Below are positions 1 to 5,550 of a stretch of 64,000 nucleotides of DNA, piece by piece; positions within the stretch are counted from its first letter, which is position 1; every line of letters starts with the position of its first letter. Source of the stretch: a virus; the IMG/VR virus record IMGVR_UViG_3300017917_001573, positions 1 to 64,000 of that record; one strand, given 5' to 3'. Below the pieces are notes generated by a model. It was given only the letters and a program-made list of their open reading frames with translations, was not told where the DNA came from and searched no databases. Both the position numbers and the translations under genes were made by a program.

Positions 1-179
1 CCAGGATCTCCTTCCTCAATGACTTCAAGAGACCATACTTCTGAATCAATATAAAATGATCCAAAAGTACCGTCTGAATTCTTTGGTAGTGATTTACCAA
101 AGACACCTAAGAAATCATCAGAGTCTACGAGGTAGCAATTACCGCTTACGTAGATAGCTTCCTGATGTGTATGTAACAT
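1..179 (-). CDS. Partial hypothetical protein (C-terminus beyond the window)
   Basis: An open minus-strand frame begins with ATG at 177-179 and stays open to base 1, giving 59 codons that start MLHTHQEAIYVSGNCYL. No stop is reached, so this is only the N-terminal part. The peptide is acidic and soluble-looking with no signal or membrane segment. It lies downstream of the 143-aa minus gene, separated by about 160 bp rich in hairpins, so it may have its own structured leader. No family is recognised. The frame is clean and the start plausible, but the evidence is limited by the short visible length. Confidence 0.6.
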   Translation of the reverse strand, partial: MLHTHQEAIYVSGNCYLVDSDDFLGVFGKSLPKNSDGTFGSFYIDSEVWSLEVIEEGDP

Positions 180-208
180 AAAAATAGAGTTAATGAATAA
201 AAATTAGT

Positions 209-293
209 ACAATGTAGCGACATTGTGGTACACTCTTCTCATCGCTTGAGAGAGGTTCTTTGACAACAAGTATAAGTCACTATGGTGTCAAAG
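209..293 (-). other. Three consecutive inverted repeats in the leader of the minus-strand gene
   Basis: Three stem-loops follow one another: 209-215 with 220-226 (7 bp), 233-241 with 247-254 (8 bp with one bulge) and 258-265 with 286-293 (8 bp, 20-nt loop). In the minus direction they would form the 5' leader of the gene starting at 179. They could be terminators, a regulatory leader or processing sites. No known riboswitch is recognised. Confidence 0.4.
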
Positions 294-300
294 GATAATT

Positions 301-340
301 AAAGAATAGCACACTATGAAAATAGTGTGCTATATTCTTT
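301..340 (-). terminator. Hairpin at the end of the 143-aa minus-strand gene
   Basis: A 12-bp perfect stem (306-317 with 322-333) around a 4-nt loop lies directly after the TAA stop of the minus-strand gene at 339-341, and partly pairs onward with flanking A- and T-rich bases. The T-run on the minus strand is weak, so termination efficiency is uncertain. The position fits a transcription end. Confidence 0.55.
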
Positions 341-770
341 ACTTCTGAGTAGCTACCAGATTTGTATCTACACAAGCCCAATAAACCTTGGAACCTGTGG
401 AAGTCATCATGTATTTGCCGTCGCCATCAGGTTTAGAGCTTCTAACTTGAAACTCAATTGTTTGTCCCTCTGTAAGTTCAACATTGGACGACACCAATTT
501 AACGGGTTTTTGTTGTCCGTCAAACTCAACAAGTCCACAAGCCTTTTCAGTGGTAACTGCAAAAGTAGTTCCATCAGTTCGGGTTTTTACCTCACCCTTA
601 ACCGATTTTCCCATACCGAGGAATCGACCTTTGTAGATTTTCACCTCAATTCCATCAGATGTGGTATGTTGCGAAATTGGTTCACCCAATTCCGCAACAC
701 GTGCAAAAGGTGCTTCCAATAAACCAAAGGGTTGAAATGTTTTTGCTTCAATTTTTGCTTCACCAGCCAT
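339..770 (-). CDS. Hypothetical protein, 143 aa
   Basis: The minus-strand frame starts MAGEAKIEAKTFQPFGLLEA and encodes a soluble protein of mixed beta-type composition with several Gly and Lys residues (GRFLGMGKSVKGEVK) and no membrane or signal segment. It ends at TAA followed at once by a strong hairpin. An overlapping plus-strand frame exists but looks non-biological, being rich in Ser, Phe and Cys. The gene points away from the structural genes, as expected for the other half of a crAss-like genome, where replication functions lie. A single-strand DNA-binding or nucleic-acid role is only a guess from context. No motif establishes it. Confidence 0.75.
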   Translation of the reverse strand: MAGEAKIEAKTFQPFGLLEAPFARVAELGEPISQHTTSDGIEVKIYKGRFLGMGKSVKGEVKTRTDGTTFAVTTEKACGLVEFDGQQKPVKLVSSNVELTEGQTIEFQVRSSKPDGDGKYMMTSTGSKVYWACVDTNLVATQK

Positions 771-865
771 TTTAATAAAATTTTAAGTTAAACGAAATTT
801 AGCTAAACAAAGAGTCCAATACATTCTTTTTAGAAAATTTCTTTTCTGAATAAGTATGTAGGGGA

Positions 866-900
866 ACCCCAGGTCAGCTATTTGCTGCGGGGTGTTTTTA
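866..900 (+). terminator. GC-rich hairpin followed by a T-run
   Basis: ACCCC (866-870) pairs with GGGGT (889-893), and CAGC (875-878) pairs inside it with GCTG (884-887). The stem is followed by GTTTTTA. It has the form of a plus-strand intrinsic terminator, but no plus-strand gene is seen upstream. It might end antisense transcription into the minus-strand genes or be part of their leader. Confidence 0.4.
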
Positions 901-1023
901 TGTGGGGTCCTCCCATCACACGTCATTACACAAAAAAATTTTTAGAAAAAAAAATTTAAAAAACATCCTTAACTCCCACCTCTCAATACCCACCTTTTTA
1001 ACTCAACCCTACTAACTCAAACC

Positions 1024-1041
1024 TATATACTTAAGTATATA
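1024..1041. repeat. 18-bp perfect palindrome
   Basis: TATATACTTAAGTATATA reads the same on both strands. It sits in the most AT-rich part of the divergent intergenic region. It could be an operator or an origin element. No protein can be assigned to it. Confidence 0.35.
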
Positions 1042-1198
1042 TTACTATACTGAGTAAATATTTATAACCTATTGAGTCATAGTTTTTTACAAGGAAGCAA
1101 AATGAACTTTTTGTACTTTTTAACCCTGTTTTATACTAAAAAGTACGATACAGTGAACTTTTTTATTTTCCCATACTAAAAAATATTTTTTAAAAATA

Positions 1199-1229
1199 GT
1201 TGCATACTAAGAAACCTTTCGTATATTTG
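1199..1229 (+). promoter_or_regulatory. Bacteroidota-type promoter for a candidate small RNA
   Basis: TTG at 1200-1202 and TATATTTG at 1222-1229 are separated by 19 bp, matching the Bacteroidota primary sigma pattern TTTG / 19-21 bp / TAnnTTTG. Transcription would start near 1236. The spacer contains CATACTAA, also present in the promoter at 1796-1827. Confidence 0.7.
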
Positions 1230-1235
1230 TAAGGC

Positions 1236-1355
1236 AATCTATTGCACAGTTCAATGAGTTCCTGGTTACTTCATTTAAAATTATTAACCAGTGTTTTTTA
1301 AAAGAGACTTAATTACGTTAAGTAATCTGTCTAAGAGGGGAAACCCTCTTTTTTT
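1236..1355 (+). ncRNA. Candidate small RNA of about 120 nt
   Basis: A complete transcription unit without a credible gene: a promoter at 1199-1229 and a terminator at 1333-1355. The predicted RNA folds into successive stems at or near its 5' end: 1234-1238/1241-1245, 1262-1268/1285-1291 (CTGGTTA with TAACCAG) and 1307-1312/1318-1323, before the terminator stem. The longest internal frame is about 15 codons. It resembles no RNA family I can name, and its role is unknown. Confidence 0.5.
1333..1355 (+). terminator. Intrinsic terminator with GAAA loop
   Basis: AAGAGGG (1333-1339), loop GAAA, CCCTCTT (1344-1350), followed by a T-run to 1355. It ends the candidate small RNA starting near 1236. 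Confidence 0.8.
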
Positions 1356-1371
1356 AAAAAATAAAAAAATG

Positions 1372-1402
1372 TTGTGTATAACAAAAAAGATGTGTATCTT
1401 TG
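1372..1402 (+). promoter_or_regulatory. Bacteroidota-type promoter for the structured RNA region
   Basis: TTG at 1372-1374 and TATCTTTG at 1395-1402, separated by 20 bp. The predicted start, about 1408, falls exactly at the left edge of the long inverted repeat that begins at 1409. Confidence 0.65.
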
Positions 1403-1408
1403 GTGCAA

Positions 1409-1740
1409 CTCTGACAGGTTAAACAACATAAAAAAAAATATTAAGGACAACCCCTTAGTTTTAGTAGTATGTTGTTTAACTTAGTCAGAGGTTAAAATAA
1501 GATTCTCCTAAAAAACTAAGGGGTATTTTATTTTACGGTGTAGGAGAATCACTGGTAAAATAAACATCTGAACTTGTATACTACAATATACTTGGATCGG
1601 GTAAAATAAATCCCTTGTAGATAGCATTAGATTTTCTGATTTTTTAGTGACTGTAATGACCCCAACTAATACACTAATACAACGGTACAACTTACCACAT
1701 AGAGCTTGGTAAACTCAATTTTAAAATCAGCAAGGGGTCG
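1409..1740 (+). ncRNA. Candidate structured RNA with long stems and loop-loop complementarity
   Basis: Stem A joins 1409-1430 to 1468-1490 (about 20 pairs, one irregularity). Stem C joins 1501-1510 to 1541-1550 (10 pairs, perfect). The loop of A contains 1450-1462, which is perfectly complementary over 13 nt to 1512-1524 in the loop of C, so the two hairpins could form a kissing complex or switch partners. 1527-1536 can instead pair with 1555-1564, a sequence repeated at 1601-1610. Further on, 1636-1643 pairs with 1723-1730 and 1658-1663 with 1734-1739, crossing like a pseudoknot. A promoter ends just before the first stem. The 3' end is undefined; a weak T-rich stretch lies at 1774-1786. No known RNA family is recognised. 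An origin of replication is an alternative. Confidence 0.55.
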
Positions 1741-1795
1741 AAATTTCAAAAATCTACCATAAGTTATAGCTCAATTTATTTTTTAGTATACAAGA

Positions 1796-1827
1796 TTTGT
1801 AGCATACTAAAAAAACGTGTATATTTG
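1796..1827 (+). promoter_or_regulatory. Promoter of the Acb2/Tad1-like gene
   Basis: TTTG at 1796-1799 and TATATTTG at 1820-1827 with a 20-bp spacer, a full match to the Bacteroidota consensus. The start ATG follows at 1846, leaving a leader of only about 12 nt. Confidence 0.8.
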
Positions 1828-1845
1828 TATTCTAAATAATTCAAT

Positions 1846-2073
1846 ATGGAAGAACTAACATATGGACAAAAAGCTGTAGGAATTAAATTTAATCCTGGAC
1901 AGCTAAGTGAAGTAGATGTATGTAAACAACGATTTGCAGATCTAATTGATATGATGAATGATCTCAGGAATACTACAAAATCAATAGAAACAAAACGACT
2001 ATGTAGTATTGCAATTACAGAATTACAAGGATCACAAATGTGGGCAGTAAAAGCTATAACTTGGAAAGATTAA
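1846..2073 (+). CDS. Acb2/Tad1 hairpin-domain-like protein, putative anti-CBASS or anti-Thoeris sponge
   Basis: A 75-aa protein beginning MEELTYGQKAVGIKFNPG, with a helical middle (CKQRFADLIDMMNDLRN) and the ending SIAITELQGSQMWAVKAITW. The conserved blocks KAVGIKFNP and AITELQ-x-x-QMWAVKA-x-TW match what I know of the small phage family annotated as Acb2/Tad1 hairpin domain. Characterised members of that group bind cyclic nucleotides made by CBASS or Thoeris systems and so shield the phage. Length is right for a stand-alone domain. It is alone between its own promoter (1796-1827) and a strong terminator (2100-2124), fitting early, separately regulated expression. The family match is by memory of motifs; sponge activity here is inference. 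Confidence 0.65.
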   Translation: MEELTYGQKAVGIKFNPGQLSEVDVCKQRFADLIDMMNDLRNTTKSIETKRLCSIAITELQGSQMWAVKAITWKD

Positions 2074-2099
2074 AAAAATAGTTTGATAAGGTTTAGGTA

Positions 2100-2124
2100 A
2101 GAGGTGTTTATCACCTCTTTTTTA
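2100..2124 (+). terminator. Intrinsic terminator after the Acb2-like gene
   Basis: AGAGGTG (2100-2106), loop TTTAT, CACCTCT (2112-2118), then a run of T. It insulates the Acb2-like gene from the next unit. Confidence 0.85.
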
Positions 2125-2158
2125 TTGTATACAAGTTTAGTAGATGTGTGTATCTTTG
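2125..2158 (+). promoter_or_regulatory. Promoter overlapping the start of the RepL-like gene
   Basis: TATCTTTG at 2151-2158 is a perfect -7 element. The nearest TTG (2125-2127) is 23 bp upstream, slightly long. The predicted start falls at about 2164, on or next to the ATG at 2163, so the message may be leaderless. Confidence 0.6.
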
Positions 2159-2162
2159 TGAT

Positions 2163-2648
2163 ATGAATAATCCTTTTGTAGTAGGTGAGAAAATAGAGTT
2201 GATAAGAATTGGAAGAACTAAGTTTATTTCCAATACTAAAAGTGATGGTGTACAAACACTCAACCACTCCTATACTACAATTAGAGACAATGTATTTATT
2301 GATAAGGATTCAAGAGTTTCTTTGTATAAACCAACTGATTTAAGGAATTTATTTTGTTCTTTTAATGGTGTTACATTAAAGTTGTATGTGTATATTGCAT
2401 TGTCTTTACAAAAGGATTGTGATTATGTAAAAGTAGATTCTAAAGATTTTATGCTTAGGTCAAATGTTAAATCAAAAAGCTCATTTTACAAAGCTATAGA
2501 AGAATTAGAAACATACTCTATCATACTAAAAAAAGAGAAGAATTATTATTGGGTAAATCCATTTTTGCTTTTCAATGGTAATAGAGTTGCCTACTTCCAA
2601 ACTAATTATCCTGAACAGATAAGTATAGTGGCAACAATTAAAAAATAA
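2163..2648 (+). CDS. RepL-like winged-helix DNA-binding protein
   Basis: 161 aa when started at ATG 2163. An upstream in-frame GTG at 2148 would place the start before the -7 element at 2151-2158 and cannot be used from that promoter. The region around residues 65-140 has a winged-helix layout (LKLYVYIAL, then SSFYKAIEELETYSIILKK) followed by YYWVNPFLLFNGNRV, which resembles the YxxNP-xxxx-G ending of RepL-type plasmid replication proteins. It probably binds DNA, as a replication initiator or a transcription regulator; its own promoter overlaps its start, which would suit autoregulation. The PhoH gene follows after 3 bp, so the two are co-transcribed. Confidence 0.6.
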   Translation: MNNPFVVGEKIELIRIGRTKFISNTKSDGVQTLNHSYTTIRDNVFIDKDSRVSLYKPTDLRNLFCSFNGVTLKLYVYIALSLQKDCDYVKVDSKDFMLRSNVKSKSSFYKAIEELETYSIILKKEKNYYWVNPFLLFNGNRVAYFQTNYPEQISIVATIKK

Positions 2649-2651
2649 AGT

Positions 2652-3299
2652 ATGAACAAACCAAAACCAAATGGACCTAAAAATCCCATTAAGAAGTTTG
2701 AGGCAATCTTGTCTCCAGAACAAAAGAGTGCTAAAGCTATAATTTATGCTAACAAAGTTACTGTACTAAAAGGTAAGGCGGGAACAGCAAAATCTTTTGT
2801 AGCATGTAATGCAGCATTAGATATGTTGAGTAAGAAACAAGCAGATAAGATTTACATTATTAGACCTGCTGTTGCAATTGAGGATTTAGGTTTTCTTCCT
2901 GGTGATATTAATGAAAAACTAGGACCTTATTTTATTCCTATTTTTGAGAATTTGGAGAAGCTAGAAAATAAAGAAAAAGTGGAACAGTATTTGAAATCAG
3001 GTACTATTACAATTGTTCCCGTTGCTTTTATACAAGGAATGACTATTGATACAGTAGCTATTGTTGATGAAGCACAAAATATTACAGAACAACAAATGAA
3101 GATGTTGCTTACTAGATTGGGTAAACAAGGTAAATATATTATTACAGGAGATACTGATCAAGTAATGCTTAGTAAAAATGAAGTGTCGGGATTTGAAAAA
3201 CTTCTAGCATTAGAAAATAAAATTGATAACTTTGCAGTAGTAGAACTTCTAGAGAATAGAAGGGATCCGTTTGTAAAAGATGTATTAGAAAAATGGTAA
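2652..3299 (+). CDS. phoH: PhoH-like P-loop ATPase
   Basis: 215 aa with the PhoH ATPase pattern: Walker A GKAGTAKS at residues 41-48, the IIRPAV segment, Walker B VAIVDEAQN near 134-142, and the sensor ITGDTDQ near 165. PhoH proteins are SF1-helicase-related ATPases common in phages, with suspected roles in RNA or nucleotide metabolism; their precise phage function is not settled. Length is normal for the compact phage form. It lies 3 bp after the RepL-like gene and overlaps the next gene by 7 bp, so it is in the middle of an operon. Confidence 0.92.
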   Translation: MNKPKPNGPKNPIKKFEAILSPEQKSAKAIIYANKVTVLKGKAGTAKSFVACNAALDMLSKKQADKIYIIRPAVAIEDLGFLPGDINEKLGPYFIPIFENLEKLENKEKVEQYLKSGTITIVPVAFIQGMTIDTVAIVDEAQNITEQQMKMLLTRLGKQGKYIITGDTDQVMLSKNEVSGFEKLLALENKIDNFAVVELLENRRDPFVKDVLEKW

Positions 3300-3577
3300 A
3301 ACCAGAAGTACCTCTGTTAGTAGAGGATAAAATAGAAGCTCTTTTAAAGAAGTTTGATTTAGGGGAGTATATACAAGATGAAAGATTAGTTAAGCTTTTA
3401 TTCAATGTATACTGCCAAGCGCAATTAGATTTTATTAATGAACATGTAGATGAATTTACTACACATACAGGAGCATTAACACAAGTCCACATACTACAAA
3501 TGATGGACCATTTAAATAACACTGAAACCTTATTTTGTAAAAATTATAAATCAAATTTTAAAGATGATACTCATTAA
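3293..3577 (+). CDS. Hypothetical protein, 94 aa
   Basis: A small acidic, helix-prone protein (MVKPEVPLLVEDKIEALLKK) without membrane segments or recognised motifs. It overlaps the end of phoH by 7 bp and the next gene by 14 bp, showing translational coupling within the operon starting at 2163. Function unknown. Overlapping starts in this block recur and argue that it is real. Confidence 0.7.
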   Translation: MVKPEVPLLVEDKIEALLKKFDLGEYIQDERLVKLLFNVYCQAQLDFINEHVDEFTTHTGALTQVHILQMMDHLNNTETLFCKNYKSNFKDDTH

Positions 3578-3920
3578 ACTAAAAACACATTTTATTCCAG
3601 CTAATGCTTGTGAAGCATTGAATGAATTATGTAATACATTAGAAGAAGAACATGATCATTCCCAAATTGGTAAAAGTAATCCTATTCCATTTGATCCATA
3701 TACTAATAAAGAGTATTTACATCACTTGGATGAATGTGTTGAAATCAAAGAATTGTATCATAATCTAGAAGGTCATATTGTACAAGAAGTATATTCTATT
3801 AAATACAAAAATAGAGATTGTACAAAAATCTGTTTTACAGATATGACAGATCTAGTTATTGAAGAATCTATTGATGATGTAATTGCTAAATTTAAACAAG
3901 CAGGATATACAATTGTATAA
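3564..3920 (+). CDS. Hypothetical protein, 118 aa
   Basis: A soluble acidic protein (MILIKLKTHFIPANACEAL) with scattered His and Cys and the ending DDVIAKFKQAGYTIV, which looks like a compact alpha/beta domain. It overlaps the preceding gene by 14 bp and is the last gene of the 2163-3920 operon, followed by a terminator at 3971-3996. No family is recognised. Confidence 0.7.
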   Translation: MILIKLKTHFIPANACEALNELCNTLEEEHDHSQIGKSNPIPFDPYTNKEYLHHLDECVEIKELYHNLEGHIVQEVYSIKYKNRDCTKICFTDMTDLVIEESIDDVIAKFKQAGYTIV

Positions 3921-3970
3921 TTTGCTATATTACAACAAGACTAGGATTTAATCATTTTAGGTTAAGTATT

Positions 3971-4003
3971 AAAGGGAGATTCACTAATCTCCCTTTATCT
4001 TTG
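3971..4003 (+). terminator. Terminator hairpin overlapping a -7 promoter element
   Basis: AAAGGGAGAT (3971-3980) and ATCTCCCTTT (3987-3996) form a 10-bp stem with a 6-nt loop. The following bases include TATCTTTG at 3996-4003, a perfect -7 element for the gene at 4021. No good -33 box is visible, since the stem occupies its place. The unit appears to end one transcript and start the next. Confidence 0.6.
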
Positions 4004-4020
4004 TAGTATATATCAAACAA

Positions 4021-4350
4021 ATGGAAAATAAAACGTTTAAAAAAGAGGTTGAGAGTGTTAGAGAGGTGTTTCTCAAGATTATCTTTAGAGGATATTTAGG
4101 GTACACTATTTCTGATTCTCAAATTAAGGTTCTCTGCGAGTTGATGGATAAACCTTACCATACTTCAAATCTAAACGAGTTGGCGGTAAAAGTAAATCTT
4201 TCTGAACAAGTAGTTAGAAATATTCTCTCAAAGTTTAAGAAGAAAAGAATTTTAGATGTGATCAATGGAAATTACACTATTAACAAATTTCTTAATATCT
4301 TTGATGAAGAAATTAGTTTAACATTTGTTTTAAAGAGAAAAGAAAAATGA
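4021..4350 (+). CDS. Winged-helix-type DNA-binding protein
   Basis: 109 aa. After a basic N-terminus, residues about 35-90 read as helix-turn-helix plus wing: DSQIKVLCELMDK, then LNELAVKVNLSEQVVRNILS, KFKKKRILDVINGNYTINK. This is the layout of MarR- or sigma-like winged helices used by small phage regulators. It is the first gene after the terminator-promoter unit at 3971-4003 and overlaps the next gene by 4 bp (ATGA). A role as a middle or late transcription regulator is inferred from position and fold; no DNA target can be named. Confidence 0.65.
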   Translation: MENKTFKKEVESVREVFLKIIFRGYLGYTISDSQIKVLCELMDKPYHTSNLNELAVKVNLSEQVVRNILSKFKKKRILDVINGNYTINKFLNIFDEEISLTFVLKRKEK

Positions 4351-4709
4351 TTGAATATGATGTGATCAACAAAATGACTTCTTGTAGAGTTGGTAAAGAC
4401 GTTGATGAGGTTAAGTTTATTATGAACACTTACTGGAACAACATCCAAAAGGTTTTGTCTAGTGGTGATGCATCTGTAATAAACATTCCTAATTTTGGGA
4501 AATTTAAAATTGCATACAGCCAATTACACAAAGAATTTGCAAAGAAGAAACGAGTTGCAGAACAATCTATTGTAGTATACAATGACCATCCTAGTGAATA
4601 CAACAAAAATAAGATGGAAACTTGTATTGCTGCATACGAAGAAATTCTAAAACGATTTGTAGAAAAGTATGATGTAGAATATATTCAAAATGAAAAAAAG
4701 AAAGATTAA
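4347..4709 (+). CDS. HU/IHF-related DNA-binding protein candidate
   Basis: 120 aa. The central segment VINIPNFGKFKIAYSQ matches the F-G-x-F core of HU/IHF-type DNA-bending proteins, preceded by a helical N-terminal half (DEVKFIMNTYWNNIQKVL) as in that fold. The C-terminal half is basic and helical, replacing the usual DNA-binding arm. crAss-like phages are known to carry IHF-like subunits near this part of the genome, which supports the reading. It overlaps the genes on both sides. Alternative: an unrelated small structural accessory protein. Confidence 0.5.
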   Translation: MIEYDVINKMTSCRVGKDVDEVKFIMNTYWNNIQKVLSSGDASVINIPNFGKFKIAYSQLHKEFAKKKRVAEQSIVVYNDHPSEYNKNKMETCIAAYEEILKRFVEKYDVEYIQNEKKKD

Positions 4710-4977
4710 CATTCGTCAAATCTTAGAAGGTTGGGGTAATGAAGTTCTAGACACATTTGATGCACTAGACCCAGAAATTAAACAACTATCTAAAGACAGA
4801 TTAGAGATTTGTATGTCATGTCCTTTACGTACTCATAGCACATGTGATGTGAATAAAAGCATCATCATTGACAATGTAGAATATTATGGTTGTGGTTGTT
4901 ATTTACCAGCTAAATCAAAATGTGTAGATTGTGAATGCCCTGCTAATAAATGGGGAGGAAATGAAAGTAAAGATTAA
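4690..4977 (+). CDS. Cysteine-rich zinc-binding protein
   Basis: 95 aa. The first 35 residues are helical. Residues about 41-85 contain CMSCPL, a lone Cys about 8 residues on, CGCY, CVDC and ECPANKW, nine Cys in total, spaced as for one or two zinc sites. The ending C-P-x-x-K-W is common to small Bacteroidota phage zinc proteins. The start overlaps the HU-like gene by 20 bp. Likely a DNA- or protein-binding accessory factor; exact role unknown. Confidence 0.7.
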   Translation: MKKRKINIRQILEGWGNEVLDTFDALDPEIKQLSKDRLEICMSCPLRTHSTCDVNKSIIIDNVEYYGCGCYLPAKSKCVDCECPANKWGGNESKD

Positions 4978-5152
4978 TTGGCATGAAATAGAAGAACTAT
5001 CTGATCTATTAGAAGTGTTTAGTTTAATGTTTAACGGATTTGTAGTATATGATGATGTTAAACAAAAAGAAATAATCAAACAAATTAAAGCGTATAACAA
5101 GAAACACAAAACAAAAGTTGTGTTTGAAATTGAAACAAAAAATGGAAATTAA
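4961..5152 (+). CDS. Hypothetical protein, 63 aa
   Basis: Starts MKVKINWHEIEELSDLLEVF. A longer frame could begin at 4931, but ATG 4961 is preceded by GGGGAGGAA, one of the few Shine-Dalgarno-like sites in the window, and reduces overlap with the zinc protein to 17 bp. The protein is a short alpha/beta unit with no recognised motif. It overlaps the GroES-like gene by 11 bp. Confidence 0.65.
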   Translation: MKVKINWHEIEELSDLLEVFSLMFNGFVVYDDVKQKEIIKQIKAYNKKHKTKVVFEIETKNGN

Positions 5153-5528
5153 ACCACACAATGATGTAATTCTATTGGAATTACCTAAAGAACTAAAAGC
5201 AGTTATTGAATCAATTGATAATTCGACTATTGTTGTATCAGAAGATACATTAAACGAACGTAAACAAGAAGCAGTAAGAAAATTTTATGAAAATTCTGGA
5301 GTATTTACAGTTCATTCAGTAGGTCCGCTTGTAGAAGGTATTGTTAAAGGTGATAGAATCGTAATTGATGGTGATCCTTCTCAAGTATCTTTTTATCACG
5401 ATGGAAAACTAGAAATTTATTTTCGTATTAAATCTTATCAAGTAGATGCTGTAATTACAGGTCTTATTGAAAAAGAAGTTATTCGTAAAAATACAACTGC
5501 AACAAAGAGCGGTATTCTACTCTCTTAA
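5142..5528 (+). CDS. GroES-like co-chaperonin candidate
   Basis: 128 aa from ATG 5142 (an upstream frame from 5118 would add eight residues). The layout matches the chaperonin-10 fold: a first strand IKPHNDVILLELPKE as in GroES, a loop with STIVVSEDTL resembling the GroEL-binding mobile loop tripeptide, then VHSVGPLVEGIVKGDRIVI matching the V-G-x-x-x-x-x-V-K-x-G-D-x-V core, and an ending YFRIKSYQVDAVI like the terminal strand. Phage co-chaperonins such as T4 gp31 adapt host GroEL for folding the capsid protein. The position upstream of the terminase-capsid genes suits that. The match is by motif order only. Confidence 0.5.
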   Translation: MEIKPHNDVILLELPKELKAVIESIDNSTIVVSEDTLNERKQEAVRKFYENSGVFTVHSVGPLVEGIVKGDRIVIDGDPSQVSFYHDGKLEIYFRIKSYQVDAVITGLIEKEVIRKNTTATKSGILLS

Positions 5529-5550
5529 CCCCCTTTTAAATTTGATCCAT

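Larger units (their letters stand above)
771..1845. other. 1.07 kb intergenic region between divergent gene blocks
   Basis: This is the only long stretch without a convincing gene. It separates minus-strand genes on the left from plus-strand genes on the right. It is extremely AT-rich between about 930 and 1200. It holds a hairpin at 866-893, an 18-bp perfect palindrome at 1024-1041, three Bacteroidota-type promoters facing right (1199, 1372, 1796), one intrinsic terminator (1333-1355) and the inverted-repeat cluster at 1409-1740. The only longer frame, 60 codons on the minus strand at 1508-1690, lies inside the repeat cluster and is probably chance. A replication origin or packaging signal could also lie here. 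That is inference from the divergent layout. Confidence 0.7.

Noticed and set aside
327-722. Plus-strand frame of 131 codons opposite the 143-aa minus gene
   Set aside because: Composition is abnormal (Ser, Phe, Cys and Arg rich). The minus frame has a better start, a clean stop and a terminator hairpin directly after it.
1508-1690. Minus-strand frame of 60 codons in the intergenic region
   Set aside because: It lies within the inverted-repeat cluster, has no promoter or partner gene, and an unconvincing composition.
4931-4960. Upstream start of the 63-aa gene
   Set aside because: It would enlarge the overlap with the zinc protein, whereas ATG 4961 has a Shine-Dalgarno-like site.
5467-5550. 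TTG start of the 89-aa gene inside the GroES-like gene
   Set aside because: The extra residues are the out-of-frame reading of a real gene. ATG 5551 follows the stop with normal spacing.
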